A DNA stretch of 64,000 nt from Nitrosomonadales bacterium (GCA_016214695.1 JACRNY010000003.1:103236-167235), one strand, 5' to 3'; numbered from the stretch's first letter, positions 53,857 through 63,291 are shown. Notes: generated by a model not told the origin, from the sequence alone. Translations and numbers: made by a program.

Positions 53857-55167
53857 TCAGCCTGTCACACCGATATCCATGACCTGGATGGAACGTTTGC
53901 GCTTGCGCCAGGCCATGATGCTGGACTTCAGATGGAGCAGCGAACCGCCGTAGTACATGACCTTGAACATGAACAGCCAGAAGGCATAGCGATTGGTACG
54001 GTACACGTCTCCGGTCAGGATGGAGATCAGCGCGCGCTTGACCTTGCTCTCCGTGCCCTTGTACATGAGCAGGTTGCGCATGGCCGGGGTGGTGATACGG
54101 TAGATGAACCAGGAGAACACCCTGGGCCCCTGCATGATGGCCTTGTCGAATGCCTTCAGCGCCTGCGCCGCCTCCTGCGGCTTGTCCAGACAGCGCTCGA
54201 CGGCATCGGCACCGGCGAAAGAGCTGGCCATCGCCAGGAACACGCCGGAAGAGAAGATCGGGTCGATGAAAGCGAAGGCGTCGCCCAGCAGGATGTAGTT
54301 CTCGCCGGAGGAGCGCTCGGACAGGTAGGAGAAGTTGCCGGTCGCCGTCACCGGCGAGACCAGCCTGGCCTCCTTCATCCGCTCCATCAGCGCTGGGCAC
54401 ATGGCGATGGTATCCATGAAGAACTGGGTCATATCGGTTTTGCGCGTCTTCATGTAGTACGGCCAGCAGGTCGCGCCTATGCTGGTGTTGCCGTCGGCCA
54501 GCGGGATGAACCAGAACCAGCCGTGATCGAACCAGAACAGGCTGATGTTGCCTTCCACTTCGCCTTCCAATCGTTTCACGCCGGAGAAGTGGCCGAACAT
54601 GGCCGCGCTGTTGTGTTTCTTGTTGCGGTGCTTCATCTGGAAATGGTTGGACAGGAAGGTGTCGCGGCCGGAGGCGTCCACCACGAACCTGGCGCGGATA
54701 CGTTGCTCCTGCCCGTCCTTGTCCATCGTGCTCACCAGCGCTTCCGCGCCCGGCTGGAACTTGATGTCGGTGACCTTGCATTCTTCGACCACGCGCGCAC
54801 CCTTGGCGGCGGCATTCTTGAACAGCACCTCGTCGAATTCGTCGCGGCGCACCTGATAGGCGGAAGGCCAGGTGTTATCCAGCGCATCGTTGAAATCGAT
54901 CATCACCGGCGCCGGATGCCAGGGTGAGACGAATTCCGCCCCCAGTTTCACGATGCCGATACGCTTGATCTCTTCCAGCAGGCCGAGCTCTTCGAACATC
55001 GGCATGTTCATCGGCAGCAGCGATTCGCCGATGTGGAAACGCGGATGCTTCGATTTTTCCAGCATCAGCACATCGCGCCCGCGCTGTGCCAACAACGCCG
55101 CGATGGTGGAACCGGCCGGACCGCCGCCGATCACCAGCACTTCGCACGAACTCTCTTGCCCTGCCAT
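53857..55167 (-). CDS. Halogenase-like FAD-dependent oxidoreductase
   Basis: Flavoprotein of 436 residues with dinucleotide motif VIGGGPAGS (12-20), ESLLP, and a FAD-binding GDAFAFIDPIFSSG (295-308). Two signatures of flavin-dependent halogenases are present: WFWFIP (217-222; WxWxIP) and FIDPIFSSG, and Lys74 in GIVKLGAEF fits the position of the active-site lysine. Xanthomonadins are brominated aryl polyenes, and their loci hold such a gene. Whether it halogenates or only hydroxylates cannot be settled here. One base separates it from the chorismatase gene. Confidence 0.87.
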   Translation of the reverse strand: MAGQESSCEVLVIGGGPAGSTIAALLAQRGRDVLMLEKSKHPRFHIGESLLPMNMPMFEELGLLEEIKRIGIVKLGAEFVSPWHPAPVMIDFNDALDNTWPSAYQVRRDEFDEVLFKNAAAKGARVVEECKVTDIKFQPGAEALVSTMDKDGQEQRIRARFVVDASGRDTFLSNHFQMKHRNKKHNSAAMFGHFSGVKRLEGEVEGNISLFWFDHGWFWFIPLADGNTSIGATCWPYYMKTRKTDMTQFFMDTIAMCPALMERMKEARLVSPVTATGNFSYLSERSSGENYILLGDAFAFIDPIFSSGVFLAMASSFAGADAVERCLDKPQEAAQALKAFDKAIMQGPRVFSWFIYRITTPAMRNLLMYKGTESKVKRALISILTGDVYRTNRYAFWLFMFKVMYYGGSLLHLKSSIMAWRKRKRSIQVMDIGVTG

Positions 55168-55200
55168 GATGACTCCTTGAACTTGTTGGGCGGAACCGCC

Positions 55201-55611
55201 TTATTCGGCCTTGTTGACCTCGATACGGGTCAGCAACTGGTCCTCGCCGGCATTGAGGGTCAGGATCCCCTCACCCTTGTATGAATACTGCAGGACCCAG
55301 CGATCCGGGCCGAAATAGAACGGGATGGACGCCTTGGCGGTGGGATGCTGCCATTGCTTGGTCGGTGGCCCGATCAGCTTCTCCACTTGTGCCAGCGTCA
55401 TGCCGATCTTCAATTTGGCGAACTTGCTGCCCGCTGCCGGTTTGCCGACGATGGCGCCTTCGGGGGCGGCCTCTTTCCTGGCGCTCTCCTTGGCCGGAGC
55501 GGTTTTGCTGGCCGGCGCGCTTGCGGGCGCACCGGTATCTGCCTGTTTCGATGCGCAGGCGGTCAATGATGCGGCGGTGATGACGATGAGAACCAGATCG
55601 ATGTGCTTCAT
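55201..55611 (-). CDS. Small lipoprotein, BamE/SmpA-like
   Basis: Lipoprotein of 136 residues with lipobox LTAC (Cys19), an Ala/Pro/Lys-rich linker (about 25-60) and a small domain with LKIGMTLAQVEKLIGPPTK that resembles the BamE/SmpA fold. It lies between the MMPL exporter and the flavoprotein. Aryl polyene loci often have a small lipoprotein near the exporter, so it may help outer-membrane delivery. Confidence 0.82.
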   Translation of the reverse strand: MKHIDLVLIVITAASLTACASKQADTGAPASAPASKTAPAKESARKEAAPEGAIVGKPAAGSKFAKLKIGMTLAQVEKLIGPPTKQWQHPTAKASIPFYFGPDRWVLQYSYKGEGILTLNAGEDQLLTRIEVNKAE

Positions 55612-55714
55612 TTCAGTCTCCTTCTTGAGTCACGCCGGACGGCGCCGTTGAGTTGCCCTGTTCGTCGGTCATCTTAACCGACCCCCCAGTGCCGGGCAAC
55701 CAAAGGAGTGACAT

Positions 55715-58039
55715 TCAGCCATCATTCCTGACAATCAAGATCGCAGAAAAGACCAGACTCAACACCGCGCCGACCGCCACGGTGGAACCGATGGCGGCGA
55801 GCACCGGCGATTGCGAGAACGACAGCAGGCCGAAGCCCAGCACTGTCGAGGCGTTGGCGAAGAGCAGCGAAGTGACGGTGCGCTCCCGGTCCAGCGCCGA
55901 TGTGCAGCGATGATCGAAGAACAGCGCATAGTTTGAGCCCACCGCCACCACCAGCAACAGGCCGATCAGATGGAAGATGGACAGGGTATGCCCGCTGAGC
56001 ACCAGCCATGCGGTCACCGCGACGACTGCCGCCGCCAGCGGCAATGACACCTCCAGCACGCGACGGACTGAACGCAGGCTGACGAGCAACAGGACGACGA
56101 TAGCCAGCGCGCCGAGCAGGGCGTTCTTGCTGGCTTCATGGCGGTAATCGCGGAACATCTGCTCGGACTCCTGCTTCATGTCGAGCAACACGAACGATGT
56201 CGCCGAGACATGGCGGATGCCCTGGGCTATGCCCTGCGCGTCTTTCACGCCGCGCAACGGCATCATCACCGTCCAGCCGCCGTCGCGCGGCACCAGGACG
56301 GAATCCAGCTTCAGACCCAGCGCCGTGCCTTGCAGGGCGGCGCGATCAAGCAAGGGCTGCCGCTTCGCTGTCGCGATCTCGCCGGCGAACGGGGCAAAGG
56401 TCGCACTGCGGAACGGCATGCCGCGCATCGCCTCGCCCATGTTGCGGCGCAACTCGACCTCACCCGGCAGGGCCGCCTGCCGAGCCAGTTGCGCCTTGCG
56501 GCTGGGCAACGGCGGCGCATCGAATCCGTCCAGCATGCCCTGCGCCACCAGCTCGCGCATGACGGGGACGAGCTCCTCACTCTGCTGCAGCGCGTGTTCC
56601 TCGTCGCTGCCGTTCAGCACCAGCATGTAACGCACATCCGGCGCGCCCATGTCGCGGCGCAACTGTTCGTCCAGCGCCAGCGATTCCCTGGAGATCGGAC
56701 TCATGCTGGACAGACTGTCGTTCCATAACGAGTCGCGCTTGAACACGATGAACACCGCCGCCACGACCGTCGCTGCGAGCAGCACGGTGCGCGCACGCGG
56801 CGCATGACGCAGCAGCGCCATCAACGATCCGCCAAGACGCCGCGGGGGATGCACCGAGAAACCTTGCGGCAACAGGTGCGGCAGCACCCAGCGCGTGGTG
56901 CTCACCGCACCGACGAGACCGGCGATGGAGAAGAGGCCGAGTTGCGCCAGACCGGTGAAGCCGGAGAACAGCATGGCAGAGAAGCCGCAGATGGAGAGCA
57001 GCACACCCAGCCGCAGCGTCGGCCAGATGCGTTTCAGCGTGCTCTGCGGCGTGCCGTTCTGCTCGATCTGGGTGAACAGGTAGATGGCATAGTCCACGCC
57101 CTCGCCGATCAGCGTGACGCCGAAACCGAGCGTGATGCCATGCACACTGCCGAAGCCCACACTCACCGCCGCGATACCCGCCAGTGCACCGGTCGCCACC
57201 GGGAACAGCCCCAGCGCCAGCACGCGCGGCGAACGGTAGAGCGACAGCAGCATGCTCGCCACCAGCAGCGTGGCGATCAGCGAAAGTTTTGCCGCGTCAT
57301 CGCGGATGGAAGCGCGCGACTGCACCGAAAACACGCCGGGGCCGGTCATGCGCATTTGTGCACTTGCCGCCTCCGGCAATGCCTTGCGCGCCTCGTCGAA
57401 CGCCGCCTGGAGCGCCAGCATGGCGCGTTCCTGCGCATCGATGTCGTTGCCGGAGCCTTTGGTGTGCGCCAGCAGCATGGCGCGCGCGCCGTCGCCGGAG
57501 AACCACACGTCATCCTGCACCAGCGGCTGCGCCTGCCCCTGCAACTGCTCCAGCATGTGGATCAGTTCGCCGCTCGGGTCGGCGGGCAGCACGCGCTGCG
57601 CCATGCCGCTCATCGGCGTAGCCAGCAGGTCGAGATAGCTGCCCAGGCTGTCGCGCAGCCCGGCAGCGGAGAAGCGTTGCGTGGTGACCGCATCGCTGAG
57701 CAGGTAGCGGTTGCGCCAGAGCAGGTCGAAGTCCTTCTCCAGACCGGCTTGTTCGCCGTTGTTGATCGCGGCGAGTTCGGGGGAGCCGCGCAGCTGCTCC
57801 GCCATCTTCTTGCTGACCTGCGCCAGCGCGGGGGCGGGAGCGCCTTCCACACCGACCAGGATCAGGCGCGACACCACGCCGTCGCGCAGCTGCTCCACCA
57901 TGATCTTCTGCGTCGGCGTGGGGTCGCGCGGCATGAATGCCGACATGTCGGCGGTGAACTGGGAGCGCATGATGACCAGCACGCAGGCCGCGACGAACGC
58001 GAGCCAGACGGTCACGGCAAGGCTTCTGCGCCAGTTCAC
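55715..58039 (-). CDS. MMPL-family exporter
   Basis: RND-superfamily exporter of the MMPL type (774 residues) with two blocks of helices and two large periplasmic loops. It is the kind of exporter found in xanthomonadin and aryl polyene loci, where it moves the lipid-linked pigment from the inner membrane. GEGVDYAIYLFTQIE and VAVGSNYALFFDHR are the paired helix-4 and helix-10 motifs. It overlaps the LolA-like gene by 4 bp (ATGA). Confidence 0.92.
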   Translation of the reverse strand: MNWRRSLAVTVWLAFVAACVLVIMRSQFTADMSAFMPRDPTPTQKIMVEQLRDGVVSRLILVGVEGAPAPALAQVSKKMAEQLRGSPELAAINNGEQAGLEKDFDLLWRNRYLLSDAVTTQRFSAAGLRDSLGSYLDLLATPMSGMAQRVLPADPSGELIHMLEQLQGQAQPLVQDDVWFSGDGARAMLLAHTKGSGNDIDAQERAMLALQAAFDEARKALPEAASAQMRMTGPGVFSVQSRASIRDDAAKLSLIATLLVASMLLSLYRSPRVLALGLFPVATGALAGIAAVSVGFGSVHGITLGFGVTLIGEGVDYAIYLFTQIEQNGTPQSTLKRIWPTLRLGVLLSICGFSAMLFSGFTGLAQLGLFSIAGLVGAVSTTRWVLPHLLPQGFSVHPPRRLGGSLMALLRHAPRARTVLLAATVVAAVFIVFKRDSLWNDSLSSMSPISRESLALDEQLRRDMGAPDVRYMLVLNGSDEEHALQQSEELVPVMRELVAQGMLDGFDAPPLPSRKAQLARQAALPGEVELRRNMGEAMRGMPFRSATFAPFAGEIATAKRQPLLDRAALQGTALGLKLDSVLVPRDGGWTVMMPLRGVKDAQGIAQGIRHVSATSFVLLDMKQESEQMFRDYRHEASKNALLGALAIVVLLLVSLRSVRRVLEVSLPLAAAVVAVTAWLVLSGHTLSIFHLIGLLLVVAVGSNYALFFDHRCTSALDRERTVTSLLFANASTVLGFGLLSFSQSPVLAAIGSTVAVGAVLSLVFSAILIVRNDG

Positions 58040-58629
58040 GGCTTCTCCTCGGTCACGGTCATGGTGGCGCGATCTCCGTTGGCCTCCAGCATCTCGATGA
58101 CGGCCACGCGATCAGCGCGACCGGAGATGACGATCTCCTTCACCATGCCGCGCGTCTGTTTTTCGAGCGGCAGCAGCCGCAACCGCCATTTCGCCGCATC
58201 GCCTTTCAGCTCGACCTTGTAGAAACGCTGCAGCGTGGGCAGATCGCCGGCCAGGGTGGAGCGTATGCTTTCGACGAACGCCCACACCGCCGGATACTGC
58301 TGCACGACCAGCGTGCGCCTGGTGTTGCGCGTCCTGTTCTCGATGGTGAGCACCCCCTGATCGAGCACCAGGCTCTCGTCCCTGGGTTCGAGCGTGCGTT
58401 TTTCCAGGTGGCCGGGCGCCTGGAACGACAGCGTGCCGGACGATGTCAGCGGCACATCCAGCACAGCCAGGTGTTTGCGCTCGACGAAGCTTCCCTGCGA
58501 ACGCTGCACCTGCGCCAGGCTCTGCATCAGTTGCGGCAGCCCCCATGCGGTCGCCGCCACGGACGACTCCGCTTCGGCATGTACGAACACGGGAACCAGG
58601 CACAACAGCATGAACAGTGAGCGCATCAT
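58036..58629 (-). CDS. LolA-like periplasmic carrier
   Basis: Exported protein of 197 residues related to outer-membrane lipoprotein carrier LolA, as found in aryl polyene operons. Signal peptide (SLFMLLCLVPVFVHA), then the LolA-type start SLAQVQRSQGSFVERKHLAVLDVPL and a barrel-like series of strands. ATG 58629 gives an ATGA overlap with the acyltransferase; a second ATG follows directly. It likely ferries the lipidated product or a lipoprotein between membranes. Confidence 0.87.
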   Translation of the reverse strand: MMRSLFMLLCLVPVFVHAEAESSVAATAWGLPQLMQSLAQVQRSQGSFVERKHLAVLDVPLTSSGTLSFQAPGHLEKRTLEPRDESLVLDQGVLTIENRTRNTRRTLVVQQYPAVWAFVESIRSTLAGDLPTLQRFYKVELKGDAAKWRLRLLPLEKQTRGMVKEIVISGRADRVAVIEMLEANGDRATMTVTEEKP

Positions 58630-59546
58630 GATTTCCAGAAGTCGAAGAAGTTGAACCAATTGTAGGGCGCCTCGCGGCAATAGTACTCGATGCGCGCCAC
58701 ATAGCGCTGTTGCGCCTGGCGGATCAGTTCGTTGCGCGGCACGCTGCTGTCGCTCATGTCCGCCAGCTCCTCGAAGTACAGGTCGTAGCGGTTGCCGCCG
58801 CGATATACGCCGACCATCAACAGCACCGGACACTTCAGCATGTACGCCATACGCAGCGGCCCGGTGGGGAATCTTGCCGGGGCACCGAGAAAGTCCAAGG
58901 TCACGCTGGCGCCGCCATGTTCCAGACCGCGGTCGGCGAGGATGCCGATGAATTCGCCGCGCTGCAGCGCCTGTTCGACCCTGAGCATGGAATCCACCTT
59001 GCCCAGACCGATCACCTGCTGCGCCAGGTCGGGGTTGATCGCCTTCAGCACCGAGTTGAGTTTGCGCGCGTTCTCCTCGTACATCACCACGCTGGCCGGC
59101 GGCCCGTCGATCTCGTCGGCGTAGGCGCGCGTGATCTCGAAGCTGCCGAGATGCGCGCCGAGCAGGATGCAGCCGCGCCGCTGTTCGAGCATCTTGCGCG
59201 CCGCGTCATCCAGATGTGTGCTCACCTCGAACATGTCGAAACGGCCGTTGAGCAGGAACACCCGGTCGAGGATGGTCGAAGCGAAAGTGTGGATGTGGCG
59301 GAAGCCGTCGCTGATGCGCGCCTTGCGCCCCAGCACCTTGTGCAGGTACTGCTTCGAAGCGGTGCGGGCCTCGCCCGCGAACAGCAGGAAGTACAGGCAG
59401 ATCGGGTACAGGAACAGACGCGCGACGTTGCGCCCCAGCTTGAGCGCGACCCAGACGATGAAACGGATCGCCAGCGTGTTGCTGCGCTCCGGCTTGCCCG
59501 CCCATGCGGCGGCAGGTTTCTCCGCGTTCTTGTCAGGTGTTTGCAA
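58626..59546 (-). CDS. LpxL/HtrB-like acyltransferase
   Basis: Lysophospholipid-type acyltransferase (306 residues) with an N-terminal membrane helix and the catalytic motif GAHLGSFE (Hx4E), similar to lauroyl transferases. TTG 59546 is chosen, overlapping the dehydratase gene by 14 bp; a longer frame lies inside that gene. It probably attaches the polyene acyl chain to its acceptor lipid, together with the PlsC-type enzyme further down. Confidence 0.87.
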   Translation of the reverse strand: MQTPDKNAEKPAAAWAGKPERSNTLAIRFIVWVALKLGRNVARLFLYPICLYFLLFAGEARTASKQYLHKVLGRKARISDGFRHIHTFASTILDRVFLLNGRFDMFEVSTHLDDAARKMLEQRRGCILLGAHLGSFEITRAYADEIDGPPASVVMYEENARKLNSVLKAINPDLAQQVIGLGKVDSMLRVEQALQRGEFIGILADRGLEHGGASVTLDFLGAPARFPTGPLRMAYMLKCPVLLMVGVYRGGNRYDLYFEELADMSDSSVPRNELIRQAQQRYVARIEYYCREAPYNWFNFFDFWKS

Positions 59547-59832
59547 CGATGGCTCCCGACAGGACTTTGTTACCCGCGACCGTGCAGGTGAATTCGATGC
59601 TGCCCGCGGCGCTGCGCGCATGGTCGATCTCGACCTTGTCGCCCGGCCGCGCCGGACTGAGGAACTTGGCGTTCTTGACGTTGCACGAGGTGTAGCTCAC
59701 ACCCTCCGCACGCGCTATGCAACGCAACACCTCGGCCAGCAGCAGCGCACCGGGAATGATGGGGTTGCCGGGGAAATGTCCGGCACCGGTCGGGTGGTCT
59801 GCCGCGAATTGCAGAATGAGCCGGGCCATCAT
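59533..59832 (-). CDS. Hotdog-fold 3-hydroxyacyl-ACP dehydratase (ApeI-like)
   Basis: Protein of 99 residues with one hotdog domain and the FabA/FabZ-type motif HFPGNPIIPGALLLAEVL, including the catalytic His. The second half has FLSPARPGDKVEI, typical of the fold. It would remove water from the growing polyene chain. The first ATG (59832) shares a base with the ligase stop (TGATG). It is the only chain-building enzyme in this operon. Confidence 0.88.
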   Translation of the reverse strand: MMARLILQFAADHPTGAGHFPGNPIIPGALLLAEVLRCIARAEGVSYTSCNVKNAKFLSPARPGDKVEIDHARSAAGSIEFTCTVAGNKVLSGAIVANT

Positions 59833-61157
59833 CACCTCGCGCACTGCTGCTTCAGGCGCAGCAACGCTTCGCGCGTCAGTTTGCCGGTGCTGTTGCGCGG
59901 CAACGCATCGACGAAGTACAGCGGACGCGGCAGGAACACCGCATCCACGCTGCTGCGCAAGGCGTCCAGTATCTGCTGCGCACTCAGGCCGGAGGCGACC
60001 ACGAAAGCCAGCGGGCGTGTCACCGCACCATCGCCGTCGTCGGGCATCAGGAACACGCCGTCCTGCACGCCGGGGATAGAGTTCAGGTGATGGTTCAGGC
60101 TGGCCAGCGAGGTGCGCTTGCCCGCGATGTTGACCAGATCGGCGGTGCGGCCGTGCAGCAGGAAGGTGCCGTCGGGATTGCGCTCGATCACGTCGGAGAG
60201 CGGCGATTCGATCTCGACATGGCCGCCGCGCACGCGCACACCCTGCTCGTCCTGCGACATCTCGACGCCCGGCAGCAGATGCCAGGCGGCACCGTCGGTG
60301 GTACGGCGGCTCGCCACCATGCCCGCCTCGGTGCAGCCGTAGATCTCGTACAGCGGCGCGCCGAAACGTGCCTCGGATTCGGCTGCCAGTTGCGGCGCCA
60401 GCAGCGCCGTGGCGCACAGCACGAAATCGACTGCCGGGAGCGTATCCATCTCGGCCAGCAGGGTACGCAGGTGCACCGGTGTCGTGATCAGGCAGCGCGG
60501 ACGCGGCAGCGATCCCAGACGGGCGCAGATATCCGCCGGGTAGAACGGCCTTTCGGCGACCAGCGCCAGCCCGTTCTGCATGGCCAGCAGCATGCTCGAT
60601 TCCAGTCCGTACATATGCTGTGCCGGAACCGTGCCCAGCACCGCCATGCCGGAGTCCGCGCTGATGCCCAGGCGCTGCGCCTCGGCGACCGCGCCGCGGC
60701 ACAGGCTGCCCCACGATTTGGCATGTGCCACCGGATCGCCGGTCGAGCCGGACGTGAACACCAGCGCGGCACTTTGCGCTTCCTCGACTTCGGGGATCGA
60801 TGCGGGTGCCGCGCCCGCAAAGGATGACGGGAAAGCAACGACCTCGATGTCGTGCAGATCGGTCGGCCCGTCCGCCAGGCAGTAGATATCAGGATAGCGC
60901 TGGCTCAGGCGGGCGACGAAATCGGCGGTGTAATTGGGCGGCAACAGACTGGTCTGGCCGCGCAGCAGTGCGGCGGCGAAACCGACCGCGAAGCGATAAC
61001 GATCCGTGCACAGATTCAGGATATGGCGCTTGGCCGGCAGGCTGGCGGCGAGCCGGTCGACATCGCGCAGGAAATCCGCAACCCGCACCGGCTGCCCGGC
61101 ACGCCAGGCGAACACGCCGGCGAGGTCGTTGTGACGAATGAGCGGGATCGCGGCCAT
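59832..61157 (-). CDS. Aryl-acid AMP ligase (ApeH/XanA2-like)
   Basis: Adenylate-forming ligase of 441 residues that would activate an aryl acid such as 4-hydroxybenzoate. The ATP loop is FTSGSTGDP (134-142), the adenylation motif is YEIYGCTEAG, and the C-terminal lysine lies in NSTGKLTRE. It is shorter than acetyl-CoA synthetases, as are ligases of aryl polyene loci. No fused ACP domain is present. It lies 12 bp after the membrane protein gene. Confidence 0.88.
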   Translation of the reverse strand: MAAIPLIRHNDLAGVFAWRAGQPVRVADFLRDVDRLAASLPAKRHILNLCTDRYRFAVGFAAALLRGQTSLLPPNYTADFVARLSQRYPDIYCLADGPTDLHDIEVVAFPSSFAGAAPASIPEVEEAQSAALVFTSGSTGDPVAHAKSWGSLCRGAVAEAQRLGISADSGMAVLGTVPAQHMYGLESSMLLAMQNGLALVAERPFYPADICARLGSLPRPRCLITTPVHLRTLLAEMDTLPAVDFVLCATALLAPQLAAESEARFGAPLYEIYGCTEAGMVASRRTTDGAAWHLLPGVEMSQDEQGVRVRGGHVEIESPLSDVIERNPDGTFLLHGRTADLVNIAGKRTSLASLNHHLNSIPGVQDGVFLMPDDGDGAVTRPLAFVVASGLSAQQILDALRSSVDAVFLPRPLYFVDALPRNSTGKLTREALLRLKQQCAR

Positions 61158-61169
61158 GACTATCGAACC

Positions 61170-61826
61170 TCAGCGTTCGCTATCCGCTTTCTTGGGTGCA
61201 GCGAAATCCTTGCTGTACACCTCGATCGCCTTCAGGATGGATGTCTTCGGATGATTGGGGAAGCGCAGCGTACGGTAGGTCTTCTCGGCCACGAACATGA
61301 GGATCAGCAGCGGCAGGTTGAGCACGTTGATGAAGAACGACCATGCAGCGAGCGGCGTGAACAGATACAACAGCAGCGAGACGGCGACCTGCAGAACGAA
61401 ATAGACGCACCAGGCGATGGTGACGTGGCGGGTGTATGTGACCACTTCCTGCTTCAGCTCACCGTTGATGCGGCGCGATATCTGCGAGATCAGCGGCTCC
61501 CGTCCTTGTCGCAGGGTGCGGCCGAACAGCCAGAGCAGGAAAAGGTTGAGTGTGGCATGCGACAGTCCGTTGACCGCCAGCAGACCGATGCGGCCGTGAT
61601 CTCCGGTCGCGATATAGTAGATCGCAGCGCCGAATGCCAGACCCAGCAGCGGCCACCACACCTTGCCCACCATACGGAACGTCACCCAGGCCGCCACGGC
61701 CAGCAGCGGTGCGAACACGAACAGCAGGTGCGCCATCTCCACCTCTTCCTTGAGGATGAAGGCATGCAGCAGGATGGGATAGGCGATGAACGCCACCAGC
61801 AGCAGGATCTTGCCCAGGTTCCCCAT
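61170..61826 (-). CDS. COG4648-type membrane protein of pigment operon
   Basis: Inner-membrane protein of 218 residues with about six helices, of the kind found beside the ligase gene in aryl polyene operons. Features: MGNLGKILLLVAFIAYPILL at the start, NGLSHATLNLFLLWLFGRTL in the middle and a soluble C-terminus. ATG 61826 is used; a start 24 bases upstream is in frame. Its biochemical role is not known. It is the first gene of the operon; 277 bp separate it from the divergent methyltransferase, without a promoter I can name with confidence. Confidence 0.85.
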   Translation of the reverse strand: MGNLGKILLLVAFIAYPILLHAFILKEEVEMAHLLFVFAPLLAVAAWVTFRMVGKVWWPLLGLAFGAAIYYIATGDHGRIGLLAVNGLSHATLNLFLLWLFGRTLRQGREPLISQISRRINGELKQEVVTYTRHVTIAWCVYFVLQVAVSLLLYLFTPLAAWSFFINVLNLPLLILMFVAEKTYRTLRFPNHPKTSILKAIEVYSKDFAAPKKADSER

Positions 61827-62103
61827 GTCACGCACCCTGCGATCGCGCATGGCGCGAGCTCATGTTTTGCGCAAATTGTCGATCCATGGAAGGCACGCCG
61901 ATGTACGAGATCCGCCGTTCTGCGGAAGGTTCTTTTCTATGCAACTGCAAGGCATTTCCCCGATAGGTCTCAGGCCGGCATTCTAACCCGAATCGCAGTG
62001 TCCTGCCCTATCCACCCTGCCTGCAGTGGGCGCTTTTCGCGCACACCGGAACGCATTTTCGGTTAGCATTCGCGCATAACTATCCCATAACAAATCACGA
62101 ACC

Positions 62104-62874
62104 ATGACCACCCCAACCCACGACGCTTCCGGCAACATCGTCCACGCCCCGCACGCCCCGCTCACCGAGTACTATCAGCGCGAAGAAGACCGCCGCGAAT
62201 GGGTCGGCGAGCAGTTCGACAAGACCGCGCCCGACTACGACCGGGTGGAAAAGATCCTCGGCCTGGGCACCGGCCCGACCTACCGCCGCAAGATCCTGGA
62301 ATTCGCCGGACTGAAGCCCGGCATGCGCATCCTCGATGTCGGCATGGGCACCGGACTGGTGGCGAAACAGGCCGCGCGCATCCTCGGCGACGCCAGCCTG
62401 GTCACCGGTGTCGATCCCAGCGCGGGCATGATCCGCAACGCCAAACTGCCCGCCGGCGTGACCGTGATCGAAGGCCGCGCCGAATCGATCCCGCTTGCTG
62501 CAGGTGGATATGACTTCCTCAGCATGGGCTACGCCCTGCGCCATGTCTCGGACATGTCGGTCGCCTTCGCCGAATTCCACCGCGTGCTGAAGCCGGGCGG
62601 CAAGGTGTGCATCCTCGAGATCACCCCGCCCAAGGGCAGGATCGCCACCGCGCTGCTGAAGGGCTACTGCAAATACGCCGTACCCATGCTGGCGAAACTG
62701 GTCGCCAAGGACAAGGACACCGCGCAATTGTGGCGTTACTACTGGGACACCATCGAAGCCTGCGCCGCGCCGGAAAAGGTGATGGCGACGCTGACGAGCG
62801 CCGGGTTCGTGAATGTGCGGCGGACGGTGGATGTGGGGATGTTTTCTACTTATCTGGCGGAGAAGCCGCTGTAG
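62104..62874 (+). CDS. UbiE-like SAM-dependent methyltransferase
   Basis: Soluble methyltransferase of 256 residues, motif I ILDVGMGTGLVAKQ (about 76-89), with SMGYALRHVSDM and the post motif FHRVLKPGGKVCILEITPP typical of UbiE/COQ5-like enzymes. Ubiquinone-specific C-methylases have similar motifs, but the divergence of this gene from the pigment operon and its N-terminal extension suggest a methylation in that pathway, for example of the aryl ring. Start at ATG 62104. Confidence 0.84.
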   Translation: MTTPTHDASGNIVHAPHAPLTEYYQREEDRREWVGEQFDKTAPDYDRVEKILGLGTGPTYRRKILEFAGLKPGMRILDVGMGTGLVAKQAARILGDASLVTGVDPSAGMIRNAKLPAGVTVIEGRAESIPLAAGGYDFLSMGYALRHVSDMSVAFAEFHRVLKPGGKVCILEITPPKGRIATALLKGYCKYAVPMLAKLVAKDKDTAQLWRYYWDTIEACAAPEKVMATLTSAGFVNVRRTVDVGMFSTYLAEKPL

Positions 62875-62888
62875 GGCTGGTCATCTCC

Positions 62889-63005
62889 GACCGTTCGCCC
62901 TGAGCCCTTCGACGTTGCTCAGGACAGGCCTGTCGAAGGGTCGCCGCGAAGCGGCGTGCGCACTGTGAATATCTGAGACCGTTCGTCCTGAGCTTGTCGA
63001 AGGAT
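62889..63005. repeat. Dispersed TTCGCCCTGAGC-type repeats
   Basis: Two related copies, one beginning CCGTTCGCCCTGAGC (from 62890) and one beginning CCGTTCGTCCTGAGC (from 62981), each followed by a TCGAAGG element. Repeats of this type are scattered between genes in many proteobacterial genomes and form imperfect hairpins. They lie downstream of the methyltransferase gene. Confidence 0.65.
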
Positions 63006-63054
63006 AGGCGAAGCCCGCTGGTTTTCAAATTCAAAACCAACACCGTCGGGGGTA

Positions 63055-63260
63055 GCCCGACAGCTAGTCACTTTCTTTTGCTTCGCCAAAAAGAAAGTAA
63101 CCAAAGAAAAGGCGACCCCAGCGCGCCGCCCCTTCGGGGTTCCCTGCGTTGCTCAACCAGACAGGCCTCCTCATAAACTCGCACGATCCGCTACGCGGTC
63201 ACGTGCTCAAACATATTCGTCGGACTGCCCCTGTCTGGTCTGCGCTACTCGGCGGCGCAC
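63055..63260. repeat. Dispersed intergenic repeat with AAAGAAAGTAACCAAAG core
   Basis: About 200 bp containing AGTCACTTTCTTTTGCTTCG, then AAAAAGAAAGTAACCAAAGA, and CCCTTCGGGGTTCCCTGCG. Such elements occur in many copies in beta- and gammaproteobacteria and give false short reading frames with VTFF and VTKEK. Part of it forms a hairpin (CTTTCTTTT with AAAAAGAAAG, 63071-63097). No gene is present between 62875 and 63321. Confidence 0.65.
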
Positions 63261-63291
63261 AGGGGAAGAAAAATCAAAATCTAGAACCACA

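Noticed and set aside
62104..62874. Assignment of the methyltransferase as ubiquinone UbiE
   Set aside because: Motifs are similar, but no ubiquinone gene is near and it is divergent from a pigment operon; the general name is safer.
62919..63176. Short frames giving VTFF and VTKEK peptides in the intergenic region
   Set aside because: They arise from a dispersed repeat known to give false reading frames; no conserved start or ribosome site.
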